From: Mycobacterium sp. OAS707
GTDB lineage: Bacteria > Actinomycetota > Actinomycetes > Mycobacteriales > Mycobacteriaceae
Assembly (NCBI RefSeq): GCF_014873705.1
Contig: NZ_JADBDS010000003.1
Coordinates: 744,001 to 808,000, forward strand
Direction of reading: 5' to 3'
Length of the DNA stretch: 64,000 bases
In this document: in pieces, positions 41,093 through 48,917 of the stretch
Layout of the letters: each line of letters begins with the position of its first letter
How positions within the stretch are numbered: position 1 is the first letter of the stretch
Made by a program: the position numbers and the translations under genes
Notes under the pieces: model-generated
The model's database searches: none
What the model was told of the DNA's origin: nothing
Seen by the model: only the letters and a program-made list of their open reading frames with translations

Positions 41093-43045
41093 GTGAGCTT
41101 GGGGTTCGGAGTGCTAATTGCACTGTTGTTGCTGGTGATCCCCGGGGCAGTCGTCGCACGTGTTGGCCGGCTAACTTGGCCGGCCGCGGTCGTAGTCGGT
41201 CCTGCACTGACCTACGGCACAGTGGCGTTGGCCATCGTTCCGTTTGGCGCACTTGGCGTCCCGTGGAACGGATGGACGGCACTGTTTGCTCTGGCGATCG
41301 TTACGGGTATTGCGTGGTGTTTGCGGATCGTGCTCGGCCGTGTTCGCGACGTCGATGCCGAGGCCCTGGCGGTCGCCCGCGGACCCGCACTGGTGGTGGC
41401 GGCAGGCGTCCTGGTGGGCGCCTTGCTGATCGCGTTGGCAGCGGTTCGGGGGATGCCGAACTGGCAGTCCATTCCGAGTAACTGGGATTCGGTGTGGCAC
41501 GCCAACACGATTCGCTTCATCGTCGACACCGGCCAGGCCTCGCCGACGCACATGGGCGAGTTGCGCAACGTCGAGACGCGCGAAGCGCTGTACTACCCGT
41601 CGACGTTTCACGCTCTCGCGGCGGTGTTCAGTCAGCTCACCGGTTCGGCACCCACCACCGCCTACACGCTGAGTTCACTGGCCGCCTCGATCTGGTTGTT
41701 TCCGGTCAGCGCCGCGGCGCTGACGTGGCGGATGCTGCGCACCCGCACCGACGCATGGCGTACGGCGGGCGCCGCTGCCACCGCAGCGGCGCTGTCGGCA
41801 TCGTTCACCGCGCTGCCCTACATCGAGTTCGACGTTGCGTCTATGCCCAACCTCGCCGCCTACGGCATCGCGATCCCGACGATGGTGTTGGTGGTGTCGT
41901 CGCTGCGACACCGGGATCGCATGCCGCTCGCAGTGCTGGCGCTGCTCGGTGTGTTCTCCGTGCACATCACCGGCGGAGTGGTGACGGTTCTGTTCGTGGC
42001 CGCCTGGTGGCTGTTCGACGCGCTGTGGCGGCCGGTCCGCGGCCGCGTGGCCGACTTCGTCAACCTGTTGCTCATCGCCGCCCCAACCGTGGTGCTGTTG
42101 CTGCCACAGTTTCTCGGCGTGCTGCAGCAGGCAGAGATCATCGTCGGGCACGCGTTCGTCACCCACGAGGGTAAGAAGCGGGGCTTGTTCGACGCCGTCG
42201 TGCAGCACACCCGTCACCTCAACGACTTCCCGATCCAGTGGGTGCTGATCATCCTGGCGGCCGTCGGAGCGATCGTGCTGATCGTGCGGAGGGTGTGGTG
42301 GCCGCTGGCCATCTGGTGCCTGCTGGTCGTGGCGATCGTGCACTCGTCGGCGCCGTTTCGGCTGGGGCCGGTCGGCCCGATCATCGGAAAGTTCGCCGAC
42401 CTGTTCTACAGCGATCCCCGCCGGCTGTCGGGGGTCATCACGATGCTGCTGTACGGGGCGGTCGGCATAGCCGTGTTCACGCTGGCGTCGTTTGTCGTCG
42501 CAGGGGCGCGCCGGGTGGTCAAGCGCGGCGATCAACGGGCCTGGCACGCGGCGACGGCCGCCATCTGTGTGGCCGTCAGCATCGGCATCGGGCTCGCGTA
42601 TCTACCGCGGGCCCAATTTCTGTTCGGCGAGAAGTACGACCGGGTGATGGTCGATGCCAAGGACCTGCAGGCATGGGCGTATCTGGCCACGCTGCCGGGC
42701 GCGCATGACACCCTGATCGCCGATGCGAACACCGACGGCACCGCGTGGATGTACGCCGTCGCCGACCTGCATCCGCTGTGGACGCACTACGACTATCCGG
42801 TTCAGCAGGGCCCGGGCTTTCACCGGTTCATCATCTGGGCCTATGCCGACGACGCCGACACCGACCCGCGCGTTGCCGAGGCGGTCAAGGCGCTCAACAT
42901 CCGGTACGTGGTCACCAGCACACCGGTGGTCCGCGGGTTCGTGATGCCCGACGGACTAGTGTCGCTAGATAGGTCACGGTCGTGGGAGAAGATCTACGAC
43001 AACGGCGAGGCCCGCATCTACGAGTGGCGCGGCATTGAGCACTAG
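41093..43045 (+). CDS. Polytopic GT-C glycosyltransferase, arabinogalactan galactosamine transferase type (Rv3779)
   Basis: The 650-residue integral membrane protein has about 11 helices and a soluble C-terminal domain (DAKDLQAWAYLATLPGAHDT, ADANTDGTAWMYAV). The family is that of Rv3779, reported to transfer galactosamine from a polyprenyl-phosphate donor to arabinogalactan. The first extracytoplasmic loop has NWDSVWHANTIRFIVDTG, where a GT-C catalytic Asp is expected. Start: GTG 41093 places the first helix at the N-terminus; an in-frame start at 41015 would add 26 residues. It heads the block bpa-wzt-glfT1-wzm. Confidence 0.85.
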   Translation: MSLGFGVLIALLLLVIPGAVVARVGRLTWPAAVVVGPALTYGTVALAIVPFGALGVPWNGWTALFALAIVTGIAWCLRIVLGRVRDVDAEALAVARGPALVVAAGVLVGALLIALAAVRGMPNWQSIPSNWDSVWHANTIRFIVDTGQASPTHMGELRNVETREALYYPSTFHALAAVFSQLTGSAPTTAYTLSSLAASIWLFPVSAAALTWRMLRTRTDAWRTAGAAATAAALSASFTALPYIEFDVASMPNLAAYGIAIPTMVLVVSSLRHRDRMPLAVLALLGVFSVHITGGVVTVLFVAAWWLFDALWRPVRGRVADFVNLLLIAAPTVVLLLPQFLGVLQQAEIIVGHAFVTHEGKKRGLFDAVVQHTRHLNDFPIQWVLIILAAVGAIVLIVRRVWWPLAIWCLLVVAIVHSSAPFRLGPVGPIIGKFADLFYSDPRRLSGVITMLLYGAVGIAVFTLASFVVAGARRVVKRGDQRAWHAATAAICVAVSIGIGLAYLPRAQFLFGEKYDRVMVDAKDLQAWAYLATLPGAHDTLIADANTDGTAWMYAVADLHPLWTHYDYPVQQGPGFHRFIIWAYADDADTDPRVAEAVKALNIRYVVTSTPVVRGFVMPDGLVSLDRSRSWEKIYDNGEARIYEWRGIEH

Positions 43046-43072
43046 CGAAGAGCAGAAGACCGGAGAGGAAAA

Positions 43073-43576
43073 ATGACGGCCAATCCCGACGACGACAACA
43101 TCGAAATCATCGGCGGCGAACCCCGCGCGATGTCCGATGACGATGCCGACGGCAAGTCGTTGACCGATCTGGTTGAGCAGCCTGCCAAGGTGATGCGGAT
43201 CGGCACGATGATCAAGCAGCTGTTGGAGGAAGTGCGCGCGGCACCGCTGGACGACGCCAGCCGCAACCGGCTGCGCGACATCCACCGCACCAGCATTCGC
43301 GAGCTCGAGGACGGACTCGCGCCAGAACTTCGCGACGAGCTCGAGCGGCTCACGCTGCCGTTCACCGAGGACGGCGTCCCGTCCGATGCCGAACTGCGGA
43401 TCGCACAGGCCCAGCTGGTCGGCTGGCTCGAAGGGTTGTTCCACGGCATCCAGACCGCGTTGTTCGCCCAGCAGATGGCGGCCCGTCAGCAGTTGGAGCA
43501 GATGCGCCAGGGCGCGCTGCCGCCCGGCGTGGGCGTGCCCGGCCAGCGCGGCGGCGGGACTGGTCAGTACCTGTAG
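43073..43576 (+). CDS. bpa: Bacterial proteasome activator Bpa (PafE)
   Basis: The 167-residue protein is the Rv3780 ortholog, an ATP-independent ring-forming activator of the 20S proteasome. It has an acidic disordered N-terminus (DDDNIEIIGGEP), four helices (PAKVMRIGTMIKQLLEEVRA, LRDIHRTSIRELEDGLAPEL, AELRIAQAQLVGWLEGLFHG, and QQMAARQQLEQMRQG) and a C-terminal GQYL. The penultimate Tyr makes the HbYX-like motif that docks into the proteasome. The ATG follows GGAGAGGA, 27 bp after the transferase gene. Confidence 0.96.
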   Translation: MTANPDDDNIEIIGGEPRAMSDDDADGKSLTDLVEQPAKVMRIGTMIKQLLEEVRAAPLDDASRNRLRDIHRTSIRELEDGLAPELRDELERLTLPFTEDGVPSDAELRIAQAQLVGWLEGLFHGIQTALFAQQMAARQQLEQMRQGALPPGVGVPGQRGGGTGQYL

Positions 43577-43581
43577 GTCAC

Positions 43582-44382
43582 GTGGTCCACATCGAGACCC
43601 ACAACGCGTGGGTGGAGTTCCCGATCTTCGACGCCAAGACGCGGTCGCTGAAGAAGGCATTCCTGGGGAAGGCCGGCGGCGCGATCGGACGCAACGAATC
43701 CAATGTCGTTGTCATCGAGGCGTTGCGTGACATCACGATGTCGCTCGAACTCGGCGACCGAGTTGGTCTCGTCGGACACAACGGCGCAGGCAAGTCGACG
43801 CTGCTGCGGCTGCTGTCCGGCATCTACGAACCGACCCGCGGCGTGGCTTCGGTGACGGGCAGGGTGGCGCCCGTGTTCGACCTCGGCGTCGGGATGGACC
43901 CGGAGATCTCTGGGTTCGAGAACATCATCATCCGCGGGCTTTTCCTCGGTCAGACGCGAAAGCAGATGCTGGCCAAGGTCGATGAGATCGCGGAGTTCAC
44001 CGAACTCGGCGACTACCTTTCGATGCCGCTGCGCACCTACTCGACCGGCATGCGGGTGCGGTTGGCGATGGGTGTGGTCACCAGCATCGACCCCGAGATC
44101 CTGCTGCTCGACGAGGGTATCGGCGCTGTGGACGCCGAATTCCTCAAGAAGGCCCAGACCCGGCTGCAAGGTCTCGTCGAGCGATCCGGAATCCTGGTGT
44201 TCGCAAGCCATTCCAACGAATTTCTCGCCCGCCTCTGCAAGACCGCGATGTGGATCGACCACGGCACCATCAAGATGACCGGCGGCATCGAGGACGTCGT
44301 GCGCGCCTACGAGGGTGAGGACGCGGCCCGACACGTACGAGAGGTGTTGGAAGAGAACGCCCGAGAACGTGCACATGACTGA
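43582..44382 (+). CDS. wzt: Galactan exporter ATPase Wzt
   Basis: The 266-residue ATP-binding protein is the Rv3781 (RfbE) type, which with Wzm is thought to move lipid-linked galactan across the plasma membrane. Motifs are Walker A GHNGAGKST (65-73), Q-loop replacement region GVGMDPEISGFENIII typical of polysaccharide exporters, signature YSTGMRVRLAMG, Walker B ILLLDEGIGAVD and switch FASHSNE. It lacks the C-terminal carbohydrate-binding domain of O-antigen Wzt. The GTG start is 5 bp after bpa, and its 3' end overlaps glfT1 by 8 bp. Confidence 0.95.
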   Translation: MVHIETHNAWVEFPIFDAKTRSLKKAFLGKAGGAIGRNESNVVVIEALRDITMSLELGDRVGLVGHNGAGKSTLLRLLSGIYEPTRGVASVTGRVAPVFDLGVGMDPEISGFENIIIRGLFLGQTRKQMLAKVDEIAEFTELGDYLSMPLRTYSTGMRVRLAMGVVTSIDPEILLLDEGIGAVDAEFLKKAQTRLQGLVERSGILVFASHSNEFLARLCKTAMWIDHGTIKMTGGIEDVVRAYEGEDAARHVREVLEENARERAHD

Positions 44383-45274
44383 GTCGATATGCGCAGTGGT
44401 CGTCACGCATCGACGACCCGATGAACTCGCGAAATCCCTTGACGCGGTTACCGCCCAGACCCGGGCACCTGATCACCTGGTGGTTGTCGATAACGACGAC
44501 GACCCTCGGGTGCGCGAGATCGTCGACGGCCAGCCGGTCGCGTCAACCTATCTCGGATCGCGCCGAAACCTCGGTGGCGCAGGCGGTTTCGCGCTGGGCA
44601 TACTGCACGCGCTGGCGCTTGGCGCGGACTGGGTATGGCTGGCCGACGACGACGGCCGTCCGGCCGACTCCCAGGTGCTGGCCACGCTGCTGGCGTGCGC
44701 TGAAACGTACGGGCTGGCCGAGGTGTCGCCGATGGTGTGCGACATGGATGACCCGCGACGGCTGGCGTTTCCGTTGCGCAGGGGCCTGGCGTGGCGGCGA
44801 TGGGTCAGTGAATTGAGCACGGGCACCGAAGATGTGCTGCCCGGCATCGCGTCGTTGTTCAACGGCGCGCTGTTTCGCGCAGCGACGCTGGAGGCGATCG
44901 GGGTTCCGGATCTTCGATTGTTCGTGCGCGGCGACGAGGTAGAGATGCACCGCCGTCTGGTCCGGTCCGGGCTGCCATTCGCCACCTGCCTGAACACGGT
45001 GTACCTGCATCCGCACGGCAGTGATGAGTTCAAGCCGATCCTCGGTGGCCGGATGCACACCCAGTACCCCGACGACGCCTCGAAGCGATTCTTCACGTAT
45101 CGGAACCGTGGTTATCTGATGTCGCAGCCTGGCATGCGGAAACTGTTGCCGCAGGAATGGATCCGCTTCGGCTGGTACTTCCTGGTGTCGCGGCGTGACC
45201 CGGCAGCCCTGTGGGAGTGGATTCGGTTGCGGCGCTTGGGTCGTCGCGAGAGATTCGAAAGGCCTGGCTCTTGA
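44375..45274 (+). CDS. glfT1: Galactofuranosyltransferase GlfT1
   Basis: GlfT1 adds the first two galactofuranose residues to the rhamnosyl-GlcNAc-diphospho-decaprenol primer of arabinogalactan. The 299-residue GT-A family 2 enzyme has CAVVVTHRRPDELAKSLDAV, VVVDNDDDPRV, GSRRNLGGAGGFALGILHAL, the metal-binding WLADDDGRP and the catalytic-site segment FVRGDEVEMHRRL. It closely follows Rv3782. The ATG at 44375 overlaps the wzt stop by 8 bp, and the stop overlaps the wzm start as TTGA. Confidence 0.96.
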   Translation: MTESICAVVVTHRRPDELAKSLDAVTAQTRAPDHLVVVDNDDDPRVREIVDGQPVASTYLGSRRNLGGAGGFALGILHALALGADWVWLADDDGRPADSQVLATLLACAETYGLAEVSPMVCDMDDPRRLAFPLRRGLAWRRWVSELSTGTEDVLPGIASLFNGALFRAATLEAIGVPDLRLFVRGDEVEMHRRLVRSGLPFATCLNTVYLHPHGSDEFKPILGGRMHTQYPDDASKRFFTYRNRGYLMSQPGMRKLLPQEWIRFGWYFLVSRRDPAALWEWIRLRRLGRRERFERPGS

Positions 45275-46101
45275 CGTTCACCGATGCGGCGGCGCAGTCG
45301 CGCACGATGAATCGCGCGTGGGGTGACCTCGTCGCGGGATTCGGCAAGCGTGAGCTGTGGCTGCACCTTGGCTGGCAGGACATCAAGCAGCGGTACCGGC
45401 GTTCGGTGCTCGGCCCGTTCTGGATCACGATCGCGACGGGTGCTACCGCGATCGCGATGGGCCTGCTGTACTCGAAACTGTTCAAGCTGCCGCTCGCCGA
45501 GCATCTTCCTTACGTGACGCTGGGCCTGATCATCTGGAATCTGATCAACGCCTCGATCCTCGAGGGCGCCGAGGTGTTCGTCGCCAATGAGGGCCTCATC
45601 AAACAACTTCCGACACCGCTGAGCGTGCACGTCTATCGGCTGGTGTGGCGCCAAGTCATCCTGTTCGCCCACAACATCATCATCTTCGTCGTCATCGCGA
45701 TCATCTTTCCCAAACCGTGGAAATGGACCGATCTTGCCGTCATCCCAGCCCTTGGCCTGATCGTGCTGAACATGGTTTGGGTGTCGATCTGCTTCGGCAT
45801 CTTGGCCACGCGCTATCGCGATATCAGCCCGTTGTTGTTCAGCCTTGTGCAGTTGTTGTTCTTCATGACGCCGATCATCTGGAACGAGTCCACGCTGCGG
45901 CAGCAGGGCGCGGGTTCGTACGCCAGGATCGTCGAACTCAACCCGCTACTGCACTACCTCGACATCGTGCGGGCCCCGCTGCTGGGCGCCGATCAGGAAT
46001 TGCATCACTGGGTGATCGTGGTGGTGCTGACCGTAATTGGGTGGATGTTCGCCGCGTTGGCGATGCGCCAGTTTCGCGCGCGCGTGCCGTACTGGGTTTA
46101 G
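45271..46101 (+). CDS. wzm: Galactan exporter permease Wzm
   Basis: The 276-residue ABC-2 type permease has six helices and the conserved N-terminal WQDIKQRYRRSVLGPFWITI. Later blocks are GAEVFVANEGLIKQLPTPLS, LLFFMTPIIWNESTLRQQ and NPLLHYLDIVRAPLLG, as in Rv3783 (RfbD). It pairs with Wzt. The likely start is the TTG at 45271 overlapping the glfT1 stop (TTGA), which gives a length close to the ortholog; Met at 45307 is an alternative. The stop overlaps the convergent methyltransferase stop. Confidence 0.93.
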   Translation: MTFTDAAAQSRTMNRAWGDLVAGFGKRELWLHLGWQDIKQRYRRSVLGPFWITIATGATAIAMGLLYSKLFKLPLAEHLPYVTLGLIIWNLINASILEGAEVFVANEGLIKQLPTPLSVHVYRLVWRQVILFAHNIIIFVVIAIIFPKPWKWTDLAVIPALGLIVLNMVWVSICFGILATRYRDISPLLFSLVQLLFFMTPIIWNESTLRQQGAGSYARIVELNPLLHYLDIVRAPLLGADQELHHWVIVVVLTVIGWMFAALAMRQFRARVPYWV

Positions 46102-46616
46102 ACCCGGCTCGGCTCCCACGCGGTGGGCTGCGGAATCCACCGCGGCACGTGACGCAAGTATTCGTCGTAGTCCGCGCCGAACCGCCGGCGTAGGTGGGGT
46201 TCTTCTATCCCCCGAATCGCGATCAGTACGCAGGTGAAGAAGAACGCGAACCAGCCGAACAGCCACGGCGACGCGGTGGCGATCGCAGTGCCGAGCTGAA
46301 TGCAGAACACGCCCGTCATCATCGGATTGCGCACGTGTCGATACGGGCCGCGGACAACCAGTTTGGTTGGTGACCCGATGGCCAGGGTGCCCTCACCGAC
46401 GCGGTCGAACAGCACGACAGTCCACACCAACATCGCCAGGCCGCCTGCGATCAGTACGGCGCCTGCGATGGCCAATGTCAGGCCCTTGGCGGTGCTCAGA
46501 TCCGGGGCGTGCGTATCCGTGGCCGACGCGATCGCCCACGGAATGAAGACCGTCATCATCGCCGGTGCCAGCAGTACCGAAAGCAGATGCCGCCACCAGA
46601 GCCGTCGTCTTGCCAT
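46098..46616 (-). CDS. Isoprenylcysteine methyltransferase-family membrane protein (TetR-regulated)
   Basis: The 172-residue protein has about four helices and the ICMT/NnrU-like motif RGPYRHVRNPMMTGVFCIQL, then an E-E-x-H-L-R-R-R-F-G-x-D-Y-x-x-Y segment (IEEPHLRRRFGADYDEYLRH). This is typical of the bacterial methyltransferase-like family that acts on small lipids. The substrate is unknown. ATG 46616 is preceded by GGAGG. It is divergent from the TetR gene, with two matched operators between them. Confidence 0.88.
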   Translation of the reverse strand: MARRRLWWRHLLSVLLAPAMMTVFIPWAIASATDTHAPDLSTAKGLTLAIAGAVLIAGGLAMLVWTVVLFDRVGEGTLAIGSPTKLVVRGPYRHVRNPMMTGVFCIQLGTAIATASPWLFGWFAFFFTCVLIAIRGIEEPHLRRRFGADYDEYLRHVPRWIPQPTAWEPSRV

Positions 46617-46631
46617 TTCGGGTGCCTCCTT

Positions 46632-46649
46632 CTTCAACAGTCGCTGAAG
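46632..46649. promoter_or_regulatory. TetR operator candidate, site 1
   Basis: CTTCAACAGTCGCTGAAG: the outer CTTCA and TGAAG are perfect inverted repeats and can be extended to TTCTTCA/TGAAGAA (46630-46651). It matches site 2 (46677-46694) at 15 of 18 positions. It lies 15 bp upstream of the methyltransferase ATG. Confidence 0.65.
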
Positions 46650-46676
46650 AAGACGGTACGCTTGGAGTTCGGTAAA

Positions 46677-46694
46677 CGTCAACAGGCGTTGAAG
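46677..46694. promoter_or_regulatory. TetR operator candidate, site 2
   Basis: CGTCAACAGGCGTTGAAG: inverted repeat TCAAC-N4-GTTGA. It is 45 bp start-to-start from site 1 and 13 bp upstream of the TetR ATG. Two matched sites flanking the divergent promoters suggest one repressor controls both genes. Confidence 0.65.
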
Positions 46695-46707
46695 TACGCT
46701 GCTCGGC

Positions 46708-47322
46708 ATGGCTGAACTGCGGCGAACGGGCCGATGGCGGACGGGCCAGCAGAGCAAGCAGCGCATCATCGAGGTGGCCCGCGAGCACTTCAAGCACGGT
46801 TATGAGAAGGCGACCGTGCGCGGAATCGCCGCCGACGCCGGCGTCGACGTCGCGATGGTCTACTACTTCTTCGATAACAAGGAAGGCCTGTTCAACGCCG
46901 CCGTCATCGACATCCCAGAGCACCCACTGCACCAATTGGCCGAACTGCTCGACGATCAGGGCCGAGACGGGATCGGCACGCGCCTTGTCCGGCGCTTCAT
47001 CGAACGCTGGGATGAAGGCGATACCTTCGAGCCGCTACTGACCGTGTGGCGGTCGGCGACGGTACATCCCTTGGCGCGCAAGCTACTTCACGATGCATTG
47101 GCAGGCCCAGTCGCTGAACGGGTCGCGACGGAGTTCGGTGTCGCTGACGCCGTGCTGCGCGTCGAATTGGTCGCCTCGCATCTGATGGGGTTGGCGTTCG
47201 CGCGTTACCAGCTGCAGATCGAACCGATGGCGTCCGCTGATATCGATGAGCTCGTCGCGTGGGTGGGTCCAACCGTGCAGCGGTACCTGACGGGTCCGAC
47301 ATCTTTGGGCCCGGAGGTGTAG
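46708..47322 (+). CDS. TetR family transcriptional regulator
   Basis: The 204-residue protein has an N-terminal helix-turn-helix (SKQRIIEVAREHFKHGYEKA, TVRGIAADAGVDVAMVYYFF, the DNA-reading helix) and a ligand domain ending VASHLMGLAFARYQLQIEPM. In that domain the AetR/ComR-like C-terminal pattern ATVHPLARKLLHDALAGPVA appears. It probably represses itself and the divergent methyltransferase. The ligand is unknown. Confidence 0.92.
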   Translation: MAELRRTGRWRTGQQSKQRIIEVAREHFKHGYEKATVRGIAADAGVDVAMVYYFFDNKEGLFNAAVIDIPEHPLHQLAELLDDQGRDGIGTRLVRRFIERWDEGDTFEPLLTVWRSATVHPLARKLLHDALAGPVAERVATEFGVADAVLRVELVASHLMGLAFARYQLQIEPMASADIDELVAWVGPTVQRYLTGPTSLGPEV

Positions 47323-47411
47323 TTATCCCCAGGTTCGAATTCATCCACAGGTTGGCGTCGAGAGTGCTTGTTGCCGAGCCGAATTGACGGCGGATTCGGA
47401 AGAATTGAGGT

Positions 47412-48794
47412 GTGTTCGAAGAGTGTGGTGATGGCGAGTTGCTTGATCTGATGGGTGATGCCCAGCAGGTCGAGCGGGCCGCGTCGGCTCAGCGGTTGCT
47501 GGCCATCGGCCAGTACACGGTGCGTCGGATCGCTGAGCAGACCGATGAACACAACTTCTGGGCGGTCGATGGCTGGGAGCAGATCGCCGCGGAGATCAGC
47601 GCGCAGTTGGGCATCAGCCGCAAACGCGCGTCGTCGCAGATGAGCGACGGGCAAAGCCTGATCGAACGCCTGCCCAAACTGGCCGAGGTGTTCGCCGCAG
47701 GGCAGGTGGATTTGCGGGTGATCGCGGCCGCCATTTACCGCACCGATTTGATCATTGACGAGGCCGCGTTGGCGAGCGTTGATGCGCAGTTGGCGGACAA
47801 GGCGCCGGGCTGGAACAAGCTCTCGCGCGAGAGGGTCGCCGAGTTGGTCGACTGGATGGTCATCGCTGCCGACCCCGAGGCGATCCGGGTCGCCAAACAG
47901 GCCGACGCCGATCGCCATATCGCGGTGCGCCCCGGCGCCAACGGGTCCGCCGAAATCTATGGCCAGGTCCGCGGCCCCGATGCCGCGGTCTTCGACACCG
48001 CGTTAGACGAACTAGCGGCCACGGTGTGCCCGGATGATCCACGCACCCACAAACAGCGCCGCACCGACGCACTGACACCGCTGGCCGCCCGCGCAATGAA
48101 CATGGCGTGTCTGTGCGGGTCCCCGGACTGCCCCGCCACCGGTGCCGCCACCCCGGCTAATCCGGTGGTGATCAATGTGATCGCCGAGGCCGCCACCGTC
48201 GCCGGCACCAGTAGCAAGCCGGGGTATCTGCCTGGCTATGGCGCGGTGCCCGCGGCCACAGTCGCCGAGTTGGCCAACAGCGCCTCGGTGCGCCCGGTAC
48301 CCACCGCCAAAGACCTGGCCGCTGAACCCCATTACCGCCCGTCGGCGGCACTGACGCGGTTCATTCAGTCCCGGGATCTGACGTGCACGTTCCCCGGGTG
48401 TGATCAACGGGCGGTGGGTTGCGACATCGACCACAGCGTGCCCTACCCGCACGGCCCGACGCATCCGTCGAACACCGGCTTGAAGTGCCGGATTCATCAT
48501 CTACTCAAAACGTTCTGCGGCTGGGCCGACTCCCAACGTCCGGATGGCACCGTCGTGTGGACCTCACCGCGCGGGCGCACCTACACCACCGCCCCGGCCG
48601 GGGCGCGGTTCTTCCCCCAGCTCGCCACACCCACCGAAACACTGACCCTGCCCAACAGCCCACCGCCCGACCCGAACCGCGACCTGGCGATGCCCCAACG
48701 CAAACGCACCCGAACCCAAGACCGCGCCTACCGCATCGACTACGAACGCGCCCAAAACCGCGCCCGCTACGCAGCCGACCCACCACCCTTCTAA
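47412..48794 (+). CDS. 13E12-repeat family DUF222/HNH endonuclease-like protein
   Basis: The 460-residue protein combines a helical DUF222 domain (residues about 10-250; SAQRLLAIGQYTVRRIAEQT, LGISRKRASSQMSDGQSLIE, LPKLAEVFAAGQVDLRVIAA) with a C-terminal HNH nuclease motif. The HNH motif runs CTFPGCDQRAVGCDIDHSVP then LKCRIHHLLKTFCGW, with two CxxC-like zinc knuckles and the catalytic D-H. Residues 410-460 are basic and disordered. This is the REP13E12-associated family, dispersed in many copies in mycobacteria and tied to mobile or phage attachment loci in M. tuberculosis. No flanking repeats or att duplications are visible here. The start is GTG 47412. Confidence 0.92.
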   Translation: MFEECGDGELLDLMGDAQQVERAASAQRLLAIGQYTVRRIAEQTDEHNFWAVDGWEQIAAEISAQLGISRKRASSQMSDGQSLIERLPKLAEVFAAGQVDLRVIAAAIYRTDLIIDEAALASVDAQLADKAPGWNKLSRERVAELVDWMVIAADPEAIRVAKQADADRHIAVRPGANGSAEIYGQVRGPDAAVFDTALDELAATVCPDDPRTHKQRRTDALTPLAARAMNMACLCGSPDCPATGAATPANPVVINVIAEAATVAGTSSKPGYLPGYGAVPAATVAELANSASVRPVPTAKDLAAEPHYRPSAALTRFIQSRDLTCTFPGCDQRAVGCDIDHSVPYPHGPTHPSNTGLKCRIHHLLKTFCGWADSQRPDGTVVWTSPRGRTYTTAPAGARFFPQLATPTETLTLPNSPPPDPNRDLAMPQRKRTRTQDRAYRIDYERAQNRARYAADPPPF

Positions 48795-48917
48795 GCGAGT
48801 CGGATCGAGGAAGGCTTCCTTGATCTCCGGACCCGGCTGGCGCCAACGCGGCAACAAGCATTATCGAAAGCAAGGATTCGGCCGCGTGCACTGCTCTAGT
48901 TAGCTAGGCTCCACGCC

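Noticed and set aside
47412..48794. HNH/13E12 gene as the core of a complete mobile element.
   Set aside because: No integrase, transposase, terminal inverted repeat or target-site duplication was seen around it; it is recorded only as a family often found at variable loci.
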